A stretch of 64,000 nt of DNA from assembly GCF_015352425.1 (NCBI RefSeq), contig NZ_JADKNH010000005.1:1-64000 (forward strand), written 5' to 3'. Source of the stretch: Fusibacter ferrireducens (GTDB taxonomy: Bacteria > Bacillota > Clostridia > Peptostreptococcales > Acidaminobacteraceae). Both the position numbers and the translations under genes were made by a program. Below the pieces are notes generated by a model, which saw only the letters and a list, made by a program, of their open reading frames with translations, had not been told where the DNA came from and searched no databases. Shown piece by piece: positions 24,159-34,268 of this stretch. Each line of letters opens with the position of its first letter. The first letter of the stretch is position 1.

Positions 24159-25139
24159 CTATATGGCACTGTTGTCATCTGACAGCCATTTTCGAACAAT
24201 TTCTTTTGCAAAATAAGTGATGATGATATCTGCACCGGCACGCTTAAAACCGATCATGGTTTCATAAATAATGGCTTCATCCACAAGCCCTGAAATGATA
24301 CCTTGCTTGATCAGCGAATATTCACCACTGACATTGTAGGCAACTACTGGTTTAGAACAATTTTCTTTGACTTTTTGAATCAAATCCAAATACATCATTG
24401 CAGGTTTCACCATGATGAGATCAGCACCGTCCTGAATATCTTCGTGGACGATATCGAGAATTTCTCTTTTATTATGGTAATCCATTTGATAGCGCTTGCG
24501 ATTTCCAAATTTAGGACTTGAATCGGCAGCAACTCTAAAAGGGCCGTAATAGTTTGAGCTGTATTTGAGTGCATACGACATAATGGGTACATATTCAAAA
24601 CCATTTTCATCTAGGTGATCCCTCATGGCTTTGATACGACCATCCATCATATCAGATGGCGCCACCATATCTGCGCCTGCCTTAACATGACTGAGCGCAA
24701 TTTGAGCGAGATATTCTGTGGTGATATCATTCATAACATTGCCACTGTCGTCTATGATACCACAATGCCCATGATCTGTATAAGAACACATGCAGACATC
24801 TGTAATCACATAGAAGGAATCGTTATGTGATTTAATTGCCCTTACAGCCTTCTGGACGATACCTTTTTCATCATAGGCAGAATGTCCATGTGAATCTTTT
24901 GAATCGGGCACACCGAAAATAAGCAGGGTTTTAAGACCCAGTGCGTCCAGTTCATCCAGCTCATCTTTGAGTTTATCAATAGAGAAGTGATAGACATCTG
25001 GCATAGAAGGGATTTCCTCTTTAATGCCCTCCCCTTCTACGATGAATAGAGGGTAGACTAAATCATGAAGGGAAAGTGAGTGCTCTCTAATGAGCGGTCT
25101 TAAATTATCTTGCATTCTAAGTCTTCTAAAGCGTTTCAT
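24159..25139 (-). CDS. hemB: porphobilinogen synthase (delta-aminolevulinate dehydratase)
   Basis: A 326-residue enzyme condensing two 5-aminolevulinate molecules. The catalytic lysines are visible in SYALKYSSNYYGPFR and IMVKPAMMY, and the metal-binding segment reads DVCMCSYTDHGHCG, the cysteine-rich zinc form. Length is normal. It sits after a 127-bp spacer behind the cobA/hemD gene and just upstream of hemL. Confidence 0.95.
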   Translation of the reverse strand: MKRFRRLRMQDNLRPLIREHSLSLHDLVYPLFIVEGEGIKEEIPSMPDVYHFSIDKLKDELDELDALGLKTLLIFGVPDSKDSHGHSAYDEKGIVQKAVRAIKSHNDSFYVITDVCMCSYTDHGHCGIIDDSGNVMNDITTEYLAQIALSHVKAGADMVAPSDMMDGRIKAMRDHLDENGFEYVPIMSYALKYSSNYYGPFRVAADSSPKFGNRKRYQMDYHNKREILDIVHEDIQDGADLIMVKPAMMYLDLIQKVKENCSKPVVAYNVSGEYSLIKQGIISGLVDEAIIYETMIGFKRAGADIIITYFAKEIVRKWLSDDNSAI

Positions 25140-25198
25140 CTGAAAATTCTCCTTATTTTAATTGCTGTTGATATTTCAATAGGATCTTGAAATTATTG

Positions 25199-25238
25199 TA
25201 TATCCTGAATTGCAACTTTATATCCTAAATTGCCACGG
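25199..25238. repeat. 20-bp tandem duplication between cobA/hemD and hemB
   Basis: TATATCCT(G/A)AATTGC(A/C)AC plus two bases occurs twice (25199-25218, 25219-25238), with few mismatches, in the 127-bp spacer between two minus-strand genes. Confidence 0.85.
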
Positions 25239-25259
25239 CACATCGTGAATGGTCAGAGT

Positions 25260-25289
25260 GCATCCTCTAGCATGACTGCGCATCCTCTA
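25260..25289. repeat. short duplication (period 20) across the cobA/hemD stop codon
   Basis: GCATCCTCTA occurs at 25260-25269 and 25280-25289. On the minus strand the repeated TAGAGGATGC lies once inside the last codons and once at the stop, so the TAG stop is part of the duplicated unit. The same arrangement is seen in the small gene after murI. Confidence 0.7.
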
Positions 25290-26781
25290 TCAATTGTGTG
25301 AGTAATGCCTCTAGAGTATGCGGCTCAGCGGACAAATGAACATGATATCCAAGTGCTTTTAAAGTGTCAGAAGTGATTGGCCCAATGGAGGCAAACTTCA
25401 CCTTTGAATGGAGTGAAATATCGTGTTGCTCAAGAAACTCATGGAAGTGTCGTACAGCAGAGCCACTGGCGAACGTCACATAATCAAGTGCGTCAATCTT
25501 GTTGAGAAGCGGCACGAGCTCATCTTTACCGTAAATAGGTCTAATAGTTTGATAAATCGCTAATTTTTCATAGGTGCAGATGTCCTCAAGCCAGTCTGTT
25601 AAAAGAGATCTCATGACGGCAGCTCCAGGTATAAGGATAGAATCAGACGCATTCAATTTCGTTTTCATAAGCTCAATGATACCCTCTTGCGTGTATCGGG
25701 TGGGCATGAAGTCCGGTCTTATGCCGTATTGCTCTAAGCATTTAGAGGTCGTTGGTCCAATTGCCAGTATCTTGTGTCCAAAAAGTGCTCTTGTATCTAA
25801 GTCTAGCGCCCAAAGAGATTTCATAAATTCATGGACGCCATTTTCACTGGTGAACCATATCTGTGTGCTCTTTGCGAGGTGATCTTGCTCAAGTTTATGG
25901 GGTAGGCTTTCAATGGCGATCATGGGCAGCTCTATCACAGATGCACCTTGTGCTCTCAACATAGCGGAAAATTTACTGCTCTGTGCAGTGGCGCGTGTCA
26001 CTGCTATTTTTTTACCAAAGAGCGGTTTACTTTCAAACCAGTTAAGCGTTTCTCTCATATGGATGACTTCACCAACCACGAGGAGTGCAGGTGACTTAAT
26101 TTGACCAATTGGCAATTCATCCAGTGCTTTTTCAAGAGTGGACTCAAAAACTTGCTGGTCACTGGATGCGGCATTCGAAACAACTGCAACGGGTGTAGAT
26201 GCTTTTTTTCCAAATTGAATCAATTGTGAAGTGATGTAGGGAATACTGCTGATACTCATTAAGAAGACCAGCGTGCCTTCAATTTTGGCCACCACGGACC
26301 AATCATGGTCTTTGGAATCATCTTTAAAGTGTCCAGTAAAGACGTGAAACGAGGAAGCATGATTTCTATGCGTGATGGGTATACCCGCATAGGCGAGACC
26401 ACCAATAGAAGAAGAGATCCCAGGGACCACTTCAAAAGGCACTTGATGCGCTCTTAAGACTTCGCCCTCTTCGCCGCCTCTTCCAAAGACATAGGGGTCG
26501 CCACCTTTTAAGCGGACCACTGTTTTAAAGTGTTTTGCTTTTTCACAAAGTAGTAAGTTGATATCTTCTTGGGGCATGGCGTGGTTTGAAGCGGCCTTGC
26601 CCACATATATTTTTTCACAAGAAGCTGGCGCAAGTGCCAGCATCTCATCTTGTATAAGTCGATCGTAAACGAGACAGTCGCAAGATTTTAGGAGAGATAA
26701 ACCCTTATGGGTTAATAAACCAATGTCACCAGGTCCGGCGCCCACAAGATAAACGGTTCCAATAGACTGTTTTGAATTCAT
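25267..26781 (-). CDS. cobA-hemD: fused uroporphyrinogen-III C-methyltransferase / uroporphyrinogen-III synthase
   Basis: 504 residues in two domains. Residues 1-240 are a SAM-dependent tetrapyrrole methylase (VYLVGAGPGDIGLLT, VVRLKGGDPYVFGRGGEE, VVPGISSS) that makes precorrin-2. The remainder is a HemD-type synthase (VTRATAQSSKFSAML, YVTFASGSAVRHF) that closes hydroxymethylbilane to uroporphyrinogen III. The fusion is common in clostridia and channels flux to the corrinoid and siroheme branch. It starts directly after hemC. Confidence 0.93.
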   Translation of the reverse strand: MNSKQSIGTVYLVGAGPGDIGLLTHKGLSLLKSCDCLVYDRLIQDEMLALAPASCEKIYVGKAASNHAMPQEDINLLLCEKAKHFKTVVRLKGGDPYVFGRGGEEGEVLRAHQVPFEVVPGISSSIGGLAYAGIPITHRNHASSFHVFTGHFKDDSKDHDWSVVAKIEGTLVFLMSISSIPYITSQLIQFGKKASTPVAVVSNAASSDQQVFESTLEKALDELPIGQIKSPALLVVGEVIHMRETLNWFESKPLFGKKIAVTRATAQSSKFSAMLRAQGASVIELPMIAIESLPHKLEQDHLAKSTQIWFTSENGVHEFMKSLWALDLDTRALFGHKILAIGPTTSKCLEQYGIRPDFMPTRYTQEGIIELMKTKLNASDSILIPGAAVMRSLLTDWLEDICTYEKLAIYQTIRPIYGKDELVPLLNKIDALDYVTFASGSAVRHFHEFLEQHDISLHSKVKFASIGPITSDTLKALGYHVHLSAEPHTLEALLTQLIEDAQSC

Positions 26782-27678
26782 TTAGGCCTCCTTTATGGCA
26801 TCGGCACATCTTTGACCCAATAGCTCTGGGGCATCACTAGAACCTGAAAGTTTTACATTTTTTAAGATGCTGCCGTCTTCTGTGCCCCAAACACAGGTCA
26901 TTTCAAGTGTCTCTTTATCTTTAGAAAGCACAGCATAGGCACCCATAGGGATGTGGCAGCTGCCATTGACACCTTTTAAAAAAGCGCGTTCTGCACGTAC
27001 ACAAAGGTCTGAATCTTCGTCAGATAATTGATTTAAAAGTGCTTTTAGGTCTTCACGCTCTTGATGATACTGGAGTGCTAAAGCCCCCTGTGCTGGTGCT
27101 GGGATCATCAATTTAGGATCGAGATATTGTGTAATTCGATGTGATAAATCCAAGCGATGTAGACCAGCGGCTGCGAGTATAACCCCATGAAGATTTTCTT
27201 TTTCTATTTTTGAAAGACGTGTTTCGACATTACCACGGATGGCCACTGGAACGATGTCAGGACGGACTTTTAAAAGCTGAAAAAGCCGACGCTTGCTACC
27301 AGTGCCAATGCGTGCCCCTAGAGGGAGATCATCCAGGGATGTATAGCCTTCTCTCAGAGAGAGAACGTCCCTTGGATCTTCTCGTTTAGGTACTTTTGAA
27401 AAGGCAAGTGGCGAGCCTTGATCACTGGGCATATCTTTCATACTATGGACGGCGATATCAATGTGTCCATTGAGAAGCTGTTGTTCAATTTCTTTAACAA
27501 AAAGACCTTTATCGCCAATCTTATCCAGCGAAATATTTTGAATTTCATCGCCCTTGGTGCTGATAATAATGGTTTCAAATGTCAGAGAAGCATCGAGTGC
27601 TTTTAAGGCGTCTATGACCCAATTTGTCTGTGCTCTGGCAAGTCGACTGCCACGCGTACCTACTTTAATGGTTTTCAT
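26782..27678 (-). CDS. hemC: hydroxymethylbilane synthase (porphobilinogen deaminase)
   Basis: A 298-residue enzyme polymerising four porphobilinogens. Signatures: IKVGTRGSRLARAQTN, HSMKDMPS, IGTGSKRR and the dipyrromethane-cofactor cysteine in VNGSCHIPMGAY. It overlaps the precorrin-2 dehydrogenase gene by 14 bases and is followed at once by cobA-hemD, so the genes are co-transcribed. Confidence 0.95.
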   Translation of the reverse strand: MKTIKVGTRGSRLARAQTNWVIDALKALDASLTFETIIISTKGDEIQNISLDKIGDKGLFVKEIEQQLLNGHIDIAVHSMKDMPSDQGSPLAFSKVPKREDPRDVLSLREGYTSLDDLPLGARIGTGSKRRLFQLLKVRPDIVPVAIRGNVETRLSKIEKENLHGVILAAAGLHRLDLSHRITQYLDPKLMIPAPAQGALALQYHQEREDLKALLNQLSDEDSDLCVRAERAFLKGVNGSCHIPMGAYAVLSKDKETLEMTCVWGTEDGSILKNVKLSGSSDAPELLGQRCADAIKEA

Positions 27679-28264
27679 CTTTTAAGATCCTTTCTAATTG
27701 CTCTATGGGCATTTTATTGATTTCATCAAATTTTAGACCTTTTGCACGGAACTGTCTTCTTCCCTTTTTTAAAAGAGAAAGCTTTCGGATCAATGTTTCA
27801 GGTAGATTTTGAATTAAATAATTCATGAGAATTTTACTTCCCCAAGGGGACCCCTTGCTGGATACAGCGATTAAATGTGTCTCGTGATCTTGATAAAGCA
27901 TGTCGGAGAAATCGCCAAGTTCATACTGATCGGTTCGGTTCACTAATTTCCCAAAGCGCTTGCAATCATCACTGATTTTAGCATTGACGATGGGTTGATC
28001 AGTGCATGCATAGATCAAATGCATGGACATTAGAAGAGGACTGTTTTGCTTGTAAAAAGCGTCATAAGTCATGGGGATGTGGTTGATTTTATTTTTATCC
28101 ACGAGAGGTTTGAATTCTATGCACAATTCCGGGGATAAAATCGTCAAAGAGGCACATTTATCCACAAAGCCAGAAGCTTTTCGAAATCCAATGTGACCAC
28201 CGCCAATGATTAATATGTTTAATGATTCACATTTTAATAAAACAGGTTTATTATTCATAGCCAT
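27665..28264 (-). CDS. precorrin-2 dehydrogenase / sirohydrochlorin-forming NAD-binding protein
   Basis: A 199-residue protein of the Met8/CysG-N family (SirC-like). The N-terminal NAD motif is LIIGGGHIGFRKASGF, and the central segment VNRTDQYELGDF is the family hallmark. It oxidises precorrin-2 to sirohydrochlorin; some members also chelate metal, but the cobalt chelatase here is encoded separately (cbiX). It overlaps hemA by 14 bases. Confidence 0.87.
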   Translation of the reverse strand: MAMNNKPVLLKCESLNILIIGGGHIGFRKASGFVDKCASLTILSPELCIEFKPLVDKNKINHIPMTYDAFYKQNSPLLMSMHLIYACTDQPIVNAKISDDCKRFGKLVNRTDQYELGDFSDMLYQDHETHLIAVSSKGSPWGSKILMNYLIQNLPETLIRKLSLLKKGRRQFRAKGLKFDEINKMPIEQLERILKDENH

Positions 28265-29489
28265 AAAGCTCCTTTAAAAGCTGGACACTGTGTTCACGTT
28301 TTACGGAATTGTCCATAGTCTTCAAAGATTCAAGTGGTTTTTTAATCATTTTTTTGAGCGCAGATTCCAAGTGTTTATCTAGAAGTTGTTTTAAATCTTC
28401 ATCATTCAAGTCCATTTTTCGTGATAAAATGTCCAGTGTTTGCCCCTTGATCTCATTGATGGAATTATTCCAAGATTTTAAGAGATCATCTACTTTAGTT
28501 GCTTCAATCCACTTTAAACACTCATTGGATTTATCGAAGATGAGATCATCCACTTGCTTTATCAGAGATTGTCTCTTGTGATAGTTCTCCTCAGAGACTT
28601 CTTTCAATGCATCCACATCCCAAGCAGTAATGCCAGGCATTTCATAAACGCTTTGTTCACAATCTCTAGGCATGGCAAGGTCCACAATCACAGGTGTTTG
28701 AGTTTTAAAATTTAAAGAGGATTTTCGAATCACTGGATGTGGTGCAGCCGTTGAAGAGATAATGAGGTGACTTTTGTTGATTGCATTGTAGCGTTCTTCA
28801 AAGGGCACAATCATTATTTTATCATGGTCTAAAATTTCTTGTGACAATTTCTCAGGATTCCTGACAGCAATATAGATGGTCTTAAAAGGGCTTTCAAAGA
28901 GATATTTTATTGCGAGATTGCCCATTTTGCCTAAACCGACCATGGTGATGATGGTGTCTTCTGTAAGTGTCATGGCTGATTTGGCTTTTTTTATGCCAAT
29001 GTAGCTCAGTGATAGGGGTGTTTCAGATATTTTCAGTTCTGTTTTGATGCGTTTTGAGAAAGACACCGCTTCTCGAAAGAGCTTGTTGAGTATTTTGCCG
29101 CTGCAAAGGCAATCTGAAGAAAGTGTCAGTGCATTCTTAGTTTGTCCAAGGATTTGATCTTCTCCTATAATTGCAGAATCAAGACCTGAAGAGACCTTAA
29201 AAAGGTGGTCAATCACATGAAATCCAGACTTTTGGTAGAGATCGGCATCTATTTTAAAGTTGTTTTTAAGGTGTTTAAGAATTTTTTGTTCTATTGGTTG
29301 GAAATGATCCATTTGAGTGACATAATAGATCTCAAATCGACCACAGGTGCCCAGAACAACGGTTTCGATTGCTCCAAGACCTATAATTGTCTGCATCAAT
29401 TCAATTTTTTGATTGTCTGTCAGAGCAATTTTTTCTCTCTCTGCAACAGAAGCAGAGTGATGATTTAATCCAATGATCCCAATTTGCAT
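28251..29489 (-). CDS. hemA: glutamyl-tRNA reductase
   Basis: 412 residues catalysing the first step of the C5 route, NADPH reduction of Glu-tRNA to glutamate semialdehyde. Visible are the N-terminal IGLNHHSASVAEREKIAL, the catalytic cysteine in VVLGTCGRFEIY, the NADPH motif GLGKMGNLA and the helical dimerisation domain. The 153-bp spacer upstream (29490-29643) separates it from cbiJ and contains one small hairpin. Confidence 0.94.
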   Translation of the reverse strand: MQIGIIGLNHHSASVAEREKIALTDNQKIELMQTIIGLGAIETVVLGTCGRFEIYYVTQMDHFQPIEQKILKHLKNNFKIDADLYQKSGFHVIDHLFKVSSGLDSAIIGEDQILGQTKNALTLSSDCLCSGKILNKLFREAVSFSKRIKTELKISETPLSLSYIGIKKAKSAMTLTEDTIITMVGLGKMGNLAIKYLFESPFKTIYIAVRNPEKLSQEILDHDKIMIVPFEERYNAINKSHLIISSTAAPHPVIRKSSLNFKTQTPVIVDLAMPRDCEQSVYEMPGITAWDVDALKEVSEENYHKRQSLIKQVDDLIFDKSNECLKWIEATKVDDLLKSWNNSINEIKGQTLDILSRKMDLNDEDLKQLLDKHLESALKKMIKKPLESLKTMDNSVKREHSVQLLKELYGYE

Positions 29490-29643
29490 AGTAACCTCCT
29501 AAAGATCAGTGTTCGAGTTCATTATAGATCATATATCCAATCAATTTGTGAACTCATTTGGTCAAAAGCGATATCATCAAAGACAAATTAGAGGCTAATC
29601 TGTCTCTCAGGATATGGCTCTGTAAACTAAAAGGCAAAGGCCT

Positions 29644-30414
29644 TTAAAATAGTTTTAAGGATTCAAGTTTACTTTTAAGCGCGTTTAAATCGCCACAGCT
29701 TTCACTTGTTTTGCTGACAACAGGTTGAATACAAATGGGGATGACGTCAGTTCCTTCAAGTGAATCAATATTTTGTTTAAAGGCACTGCCTGCGCCTGAA
29801 TTTTTAAAGACGAAATAGTCAATTTCAAAATCCTTAAAGAGTGTTTGATTGAAAGCGATGGAACAGGGCGCTTTTATAGCCACAATGTTGCCAGCAGGTA
29901 TTTTTTCATCCAAGCAAATTTTTAAAGATTCCAGCGAGGGCATAATTCTAAAGTAGAGCTGGTTCACATCAAACGCTGCTTTCCATTCGCGAATGTGCTT
30001 AATACCCGTAATGAGGATATGCGTTTTCTCATCTGAATACGATCTTACATGGGCAATCGCCTGTGCCATACTTTCAAAAGTGGGCATTGCCATTTTTAAG
30101 TCGATTTCTAGATCGACGGCTCTCTGATAGAGGATATAGGGTAAGTTCATTTTATGAGCTACTGAACTTGCCATGGCCTTAACCACACTGGCATGTGGAT
30201 GCGTGGCGTCTATGATGAGCCCGATTTCATTTTGGGTGATGTAAGCTTCCAAAGTATCTGGTTCAAACCGAGTGATTAAACACTCGGTTGAGAGATGTCC
30301 ATAGAGTTTGGCGCCAAAGTCAGTGGTGACAGATAAAACATGTTCTAAACCCAGTTGATTTAAAAGCGTACAAACTTCAGTGGTTTCATGTGTGCCGCCG
30401 AGTACTAAAATCAT
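29644..30414 (-). CDS. cbiJ: precorrin-6A / cobalt-precorrin-6A reductase
   Basis: A 256-residue NAD(P)H enzyme of the CobK/CbiJ family. It opens with VLGGTHETTEVC, the family nucleotide motif, and has DATHPHASVV and ILITGIKHIREW. It reduces cobalt-precorrin-6A to 6B. It overlaps cbiH by four bases (start inside the cbiH stop). Together with cbiG, cbiD and cbiT it marks the oxygen-independent pathway. Confidence 0.9.
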   Translation of the reverse strand: MILVLGGTHETTEVCTLLNQLGLEHVLSVTTDFGAKLYGHLSTECLITRFEPDTLEAYITQNEIGLIIDATHPHASVVKAMASSVAHKMNLPYILYQRAVDLEIDLKMAMPTFESMAQAIAHVRSYSDEKTHILITGIKHIREWKAAFDVNQLYFRIMPSLESLKICLDEKIPAGNIVAIKAPCSIAFNQTLFKDFEIDYFVFKNSGAGSAFKQNIDSLEGTDVIPICIQPVVSKTSESCGDLNALKSKLESLKLF

Positions 30415-31127
30415 ACGTGATAACCTCTCGGCGTCACCATTTTACCGTGGATGACTTTAGTGGCTTGGTTGCCGACGATGACCATAGAAGTCATGTCTAT
30501 GAGATCATAGTCTACTTCATCGATTTTAAAAATATAAGAAGCTTCTTCTTCGCGGCTGGCGTCTTTCACAACGCCCACTAAGATGTGATCCCCTTGAATG
30601 GCTCTAATATGATCAAGCGCCACTTTAATATGATCTTTTCTACCATGACTCTTCGGATTATAAAAGCAGATGACAAAGTCGCCATGAGCAGCGTGCTTCA
30701 CTCGATCCATGATGAGATCATATGGGGTTAATAAATCGCTTAAACTAATATGGCAGTAATCATGCATTAAAGGTGCACCTAAACAAGCTGCACTTGCACT
30801 TGAAGCGGTGATGCCTGGAATTACCTTGATGACGTCATCTGCATTTGCCAATTCGTAAATGAGGCCTGCCATACCATAAACGCCAGCGTCACCACTGCTG
30901 ATTACTGAAACGGTTTTACCCGTTCTAGAGCGTTCTATCGCCTCCTTACAGCGTTCAACTTCACCGCGCATGCCGTTACTTATGACTTCTTGCTCCGTCA
31001 ACAAAGATTCAATGAGTTTGATGTAAGTTTTGTAACCTACGATGATATCAGAACGGTTAATTGCGATTTTTGCTTCTTCCGACATCTTTTCAATTGCGCC
31101 TGGTCCAATGCCAATGACATATATCAT
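30411..31127 (-). CDS. cbiH: cobalt-precorrin-3 C17-methyltransferase
   Basis: A 238-residue SAM-dependent tetrapyrrole methylase: VIGIGPGAIEKMS, VISSGDAGVYGMAGLIYE, VIPGITASSASAACLGAP, FYNPKSHGRKDH. The last segments are specific to the C17 methylase (CobJ/CbiH), which with CbiG performs ring contraction. It overlaps both neighbours by four bases (cbiG-cbiH-cbiJ). Confidence 0.92.
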   Translation of the reverse strand: MIYVIGIGPGAIEKMSEEAKIAINRSDIIVGYKTYIKLIESLLTEQEVISNGMRGEVERCKEAIERSRTGKTVSVISSGDAGVYGMAGLIYELANADDVIKVIPGITASSASAACLGAPLMHDYCHISLSDLLTPYDLIMDRVKHAAHGDFVICFYNPKSHGRKDHIKVALDHIRAIQGDHILVGVVKDASREEEASYIFKIDEVDYDLIDMTSMVIVGNQATKVIHGKMVTPRGYHV

Positions 31128-32266
31128 AATTCAATCCTCCCAAAGGAAAAAGTACATTTTTCTTTTTTAAATGTTTTAAAAGTAAGTGCATCTTCACAAA
31201 GTATATAGGCCGAAGGGCCTGCAATTGATCGAATACCTGTTGTCTTTTCAACAAAATCAGAGCCTTCAAAGTATTTTGTAAAAGGGGCTAACTGTGTTGT
31301 GCTATGTGTTATAAAAGGCACTTCAAGCGCTTCAGAAAGCACTAAAAGGCAATTTTCTTTTGCCTTTAAAGCCACTGAACTGATGACGCCGATGGCCTGT
31401 ATCGAGAGCCCTTCGGCACTCAATGCCTTTAAAAGTTGTTTAAAATAATCTTCAAAAGGCAGTTCTTTTCGGCATCCTGTTCCAACGACTAAAGATTGAC
31501 TATAGAAAATAAAGCAATCATCATCGTATAGTGGATTTATCCACAGCTCAGGTTTTCGAAGGGTTATGATGGCTTTAGGGCCAGTGTGTTCAAAGAATGC
31601 ACGGGATTCTTCATAGACAGTGATGGCATTGCTGTCATAGGACTTTGAAATGCGGAGCATGGGATCTAATAGAAGACCAATCGTCTGATCATTTGCCAAT
31701 GCTGTATTTAAGACCTTTATAGCGGGTCTGTTTTTCTCCAGACTAATTTTGAAAAAGGACATCACTTCTTCAAAGCCCTGTATCCCCCTAATGTCTGTTG
31801 CTGTGGTGATTACAGGCACGGTTTGATAGGCTTCTTTTAAGCACTCTGCAAACAGGGTTGTATAAGCATTGGCTTTGCCAATATGTCCCGAAAGTAAGCT
31901 GATGGCAAATCGCGCGTGATCGTCTATGACAATACAAGCAGGATCTTTAAGCTTATCCTTGAGATGTGGTGCAAGCATTCTCACTGCAATACCCACTGCG
32001 CATGTGAAAACTAAAATCGTCTGATGCCGATTGTCATAAGCTGAATGCGAAGGCGGTATGATTTCCTCAAAAGTTTGAGCCACGACCTCTTTTAACCCGC
32101 CAAGTGCTTTTAATTCAGCAGGCGAATAGGCTTTATAAGTGGGCAGAAAGGCTTCATCGCAATTGACAAAATGAATCTTGAGAAGGTTTTCTAAATCTGT
32201 CATCACGTGTTGACCCTTTTCAGTTAAAGCGAAAAAGACGAAGTGAGGTTTATGATCTAAATTCAT
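31124..32266 (-). CDS. cbiG: cobalt-precorrin-5A hydrolase
   Basis: About 380 residues. CbiG opens the lactone of cobalt-precorrin-5A and releases acetaldehyde. Visible are the central [20 protein letters not shown] and [21 protein letters not shown], then a C-terminal domain with [11 protein letters not shown] and [12 protein letters not shown]. The start is at 32266 (AAGGAC upstream), overlapping the cbiF stop by 17 bases; a longer frame to 32314 would overlap cbiF by 65. CbiG is diagnostic for the anaerobic pathway. Confidence 0.92.
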   Translation of the reverse strand: MNLDHKPHFVFFALTEKGQHVMTDLENLLKIHFVNCDEAFLPTYKAYSPAELKALGGLKEVVAQTFEEIIPPSHSAYDNRHQTILVFTCAVGIAVRMLAPHLKDKLKDPACIVIDDHARFAISLLSGHIGKANAYTTLFAECLKEAYQTVPVITTATDIRGIQGFEEVMSFFKISLEKNRPAIKVLNTALANDQTIGLLLDPMLRISKSYDSNAITVYEESRAFFEHTGPKAIITLRKPELWINPLYDDDCFIFYSQSLVVGTGCRKELPFEDYFKQLLKALSAEGLSIQAIGVISSVALKAKENCLLVLSEALEVPFITHSTTQLAPFTKYFEGSDFVEKTTGIRSIAGPSAYILCEDALTFKTFKKEKCTFSFGRIEL

Positions 32267-32999
32267 GCTTAAAGTCCTTGTCGTAGAGTTTTGAATCGTT
32301 ATAAGACTTTCCAAGGCATTCTCCTACGATGATTAATGCTGTTTTGGTGATACCTTCTGCTTTCACTTTTTCTGCGATGTCCTCCAGTGTGCCACGTACA
32401 ATGATTTGTTCTGGCCATGTGGCTTTGTAGATCACGGCAACAGGTGTCGTCATTGGGTAGCCACCGATGTGAAGTTCTTTCATGACCTCTTCCAGCATCC
32501 CAGTGGACAGAAATATTGCCATTGAAGTTTGATGCGCAGCGAATGATCTAAGGGCTTCTTTTTCAGGGACGGGTGTGCGACCTTCCATCCTTGTGATGAT
32601 GACGCTCTGTGAAATTTCAGGGACAGTGTATTCGATTTCAAGTGCAGAGGCTGCGCCTAAGAAACTGCTCACACCTGGTATGAGTTCATATTCAATTTGA
32701 AGCGGTGCCAATCTTTCAATTTGTTCTCTCAATGAACCGTAGATTGAAAAATCGCCAGTGTGAAGTCTCACGACTTTTTTGCCCGCTTTAGTGCCCGTTT
32801 CGCAAACGTCGATGATTTCATCGAGGTTCATGGTGGCACTGTTATAAATCACACATTCTGGGGTGCAATAGTCGAGCAATGCAGGATTCACAAGTGAGCC
32901 TGCATAGATCACGATATCTGCTGTGGCAAGTGCTCTTTGTCCTTTGACGGTGATGAGTTCTGGATCTCCCGGGCCTGCGCCCACAAAATATACTTTCAT
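32250..32999 (-). CDS. cbiF: cobalt-precorrin-4 C11-methyltransferase
   Basis: A tetrapyrrole methylase of about 249 residues. [57 protein letters not shown] and [10 protein letters not shown] identify CobM/CbiF. The start at 32999 forms an ATGA overlap with the cbiL stop and has AAAGGA at a good distance; ATG 33008 is the alternative. Confidence 0.92.
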   Translation of the reverse strand: MKVYFVGAGPGDPELITVKGQRALATADIVIYAGSLVNPALLDYCTPECVIYNSATMNLDEIIDVCETGTKAGKKVVRLHTGDFSIYGSLREQIERLAPLQIEYELIPGVSSFLGAASALEIEYTVPEISQSVIITRMEGRTPVPEKEALRSFAAHQTSMAIFLSTGMLEEVMKELHIGGYPMTTPVAVIYKATWPEQIIVRGTLEDIAEKVKAEGITKTALIIVGECLGKSYNDSKLYDKDFKHEFRS

Positions 33000-33697
33000 T
33001 TTTGCCATCCTTTATTAATGAGTATAGTGGTGAAGTAACTGATATCTTCGAAATTGACAGTCTCAAGATTGTCATATATTTTTTCATTAGGTTTAGAAAA
33101 ATCACTGACTGCAACGGCATCTTTAATGAGATTATGTTTCATGAGCAATGATTTGATAATATCGAAATTGCGATAAACTTTCATGAGTACAATAGACTCA
33201 TGTGTCATGAGCTTTTGCTCAAGATCAGATAAGTCCTCTGTACAAGGGTATATGAGCAGTGGCGTATCGCCTTCAACTAAGGGTCTGTTAAAACCAGATG
33301 CCATGGCACTGTATGAAGATAGACCCCCAATGGTTTCGATTTCAATTTGATCTTTTAATCTCTTGAGTAAGTAGATGTAAGTGCTGTAGAGCATTGGATC
33401 ACCCAGTGTGACGAAGCCAACGGATTTACCCGAGTCCACAAGTGCTTTGATTTCCTCAGCAATTGGATCAATGGCATCATCCATTTCCTTTTGATTGGCA
33501 GTCATGGGAAAATGCCTCGCGATGACTGCCACGGAGGAAGGTAAATGAGGTGAGGCGATGATATGCGCTTCGCTCTGACCGCCTTTTCGACCTTGCGGCA
33601 CTACAAGTATATCCAGTGCTTTTAAACAGTTAACGGCTTTTAAGGTGAGTAGCTCTGGATCTCCAGGGCCAACACCAATACCATAAAATTTAGACAT
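32996..33697 (-). CDS. cbiL: cobalt-factor II / precorrin-2 C20-methyltransferase
   Basis: A 233-residue SAM methylase: [46 protein letters not shown]. These match CobI/CbiL, the first methylation after cobalt insertion. The start overlaps the end of cbiT by eight bases. Confidence 0.91.
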   Translation of the reverse strand: MSKFYGIGVGPGDPELLTLKAVNCLKALDILVVPQGRKGGQSEAHIIASPHLPSSVAVIARHFPMTANQKEMDDAIDPIAEEIKALVDSGKSVGFVTLGDPMLYSTYIYLLKRLKDQIEIETIGGLSSYSAMASGFNRPLVEGDTPLLIYPCTEDLSDLEQKLMTHESIVLMKVYRNFDIIKSLLMKHNLIKDAVAVSDFSKPNEKIYDNLETVNFEDISYFTTILINKGWQK

Positions 33698-34268
33698 TTA
33701 GACCTCCATAAGTGCATTTGATCACATAGCAAGGGTTCAGTGGCGAAAAATAGTGATATCTGCCAAGGGGTTCAAGACGACTGGCTTGAATCATGGAACC
33801 CTCCAGTTCAGTGTATTGCTCGTGGGCTTCTAAATAAGACATGATCCCATTTAAACTTTCAAGCGTGATTACAGAAAACACGATAATAGTCCCCGTTCTC
33901 ATGTGACTTTTTTCAAGCCAAGCCATGATTGTACTTAGATTTGACCCTGTTCCGCCAATATAGATTCGGTCATATATTTTGGGTGGGTAGTGATCAAGGG
34001 GTGCTTTTCCAAGTATGGGTGTCACGTTTGTCAGGGCATGATTTTGAGCATTCGCTTTTATGAGCTCTATGCCACTTTCAGTCATTTCAATGGCATCCAC
34101 CGTGAGGTGTGGAAACTGTTTTGCGATTTGAACGCTCACAGAACCGGTGCCGGCACCGATGTCCAGCACAGAGGAAGCCTCTTCGCATTCAAGGTAACTG
34201 ATAATGGTATTTCTAATTTCCATTTTAGTCATGGGGTTTTTGCCCCGAATAAAGTTATTATCTTTCAT
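33690..34268 (-). CDS. cbiT: cobalt-precorrin-7 (C15)-methyltransferase / decarboxylase
   Basis: A 192-residue Rossmann methyltransferase with the CbiT signature start (KDNNFIRGKNPMTKMEIR) and SAM motif DIGAGTGSVSVQIAKQFP, then IYIGGTGSNL. It methylates C15 and decarboxylates the C12 acetate. Separate cbiE and cbiT genes, overlapping by 11 bases, replace the fused CobL of aerobes. Confidence 0.93.
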   Translation of the reverse strand: MKDNNFIRGKNPMTKMEIRNTIISYLECEEASSVLDIGAGTGSVSVQIAKQFPHLTVDAIEMTESGIELIKANAQNHALTNVTPILGKAPLDHYPPKIYDRIYIGGTGSNLSTIMAWLEKSHMRTGTIIVFSVITLESLNGIMSYLEAHEQYTELEGSMIQASRLEPLGRYHYFSPLNPCYVIKCTYGGLNV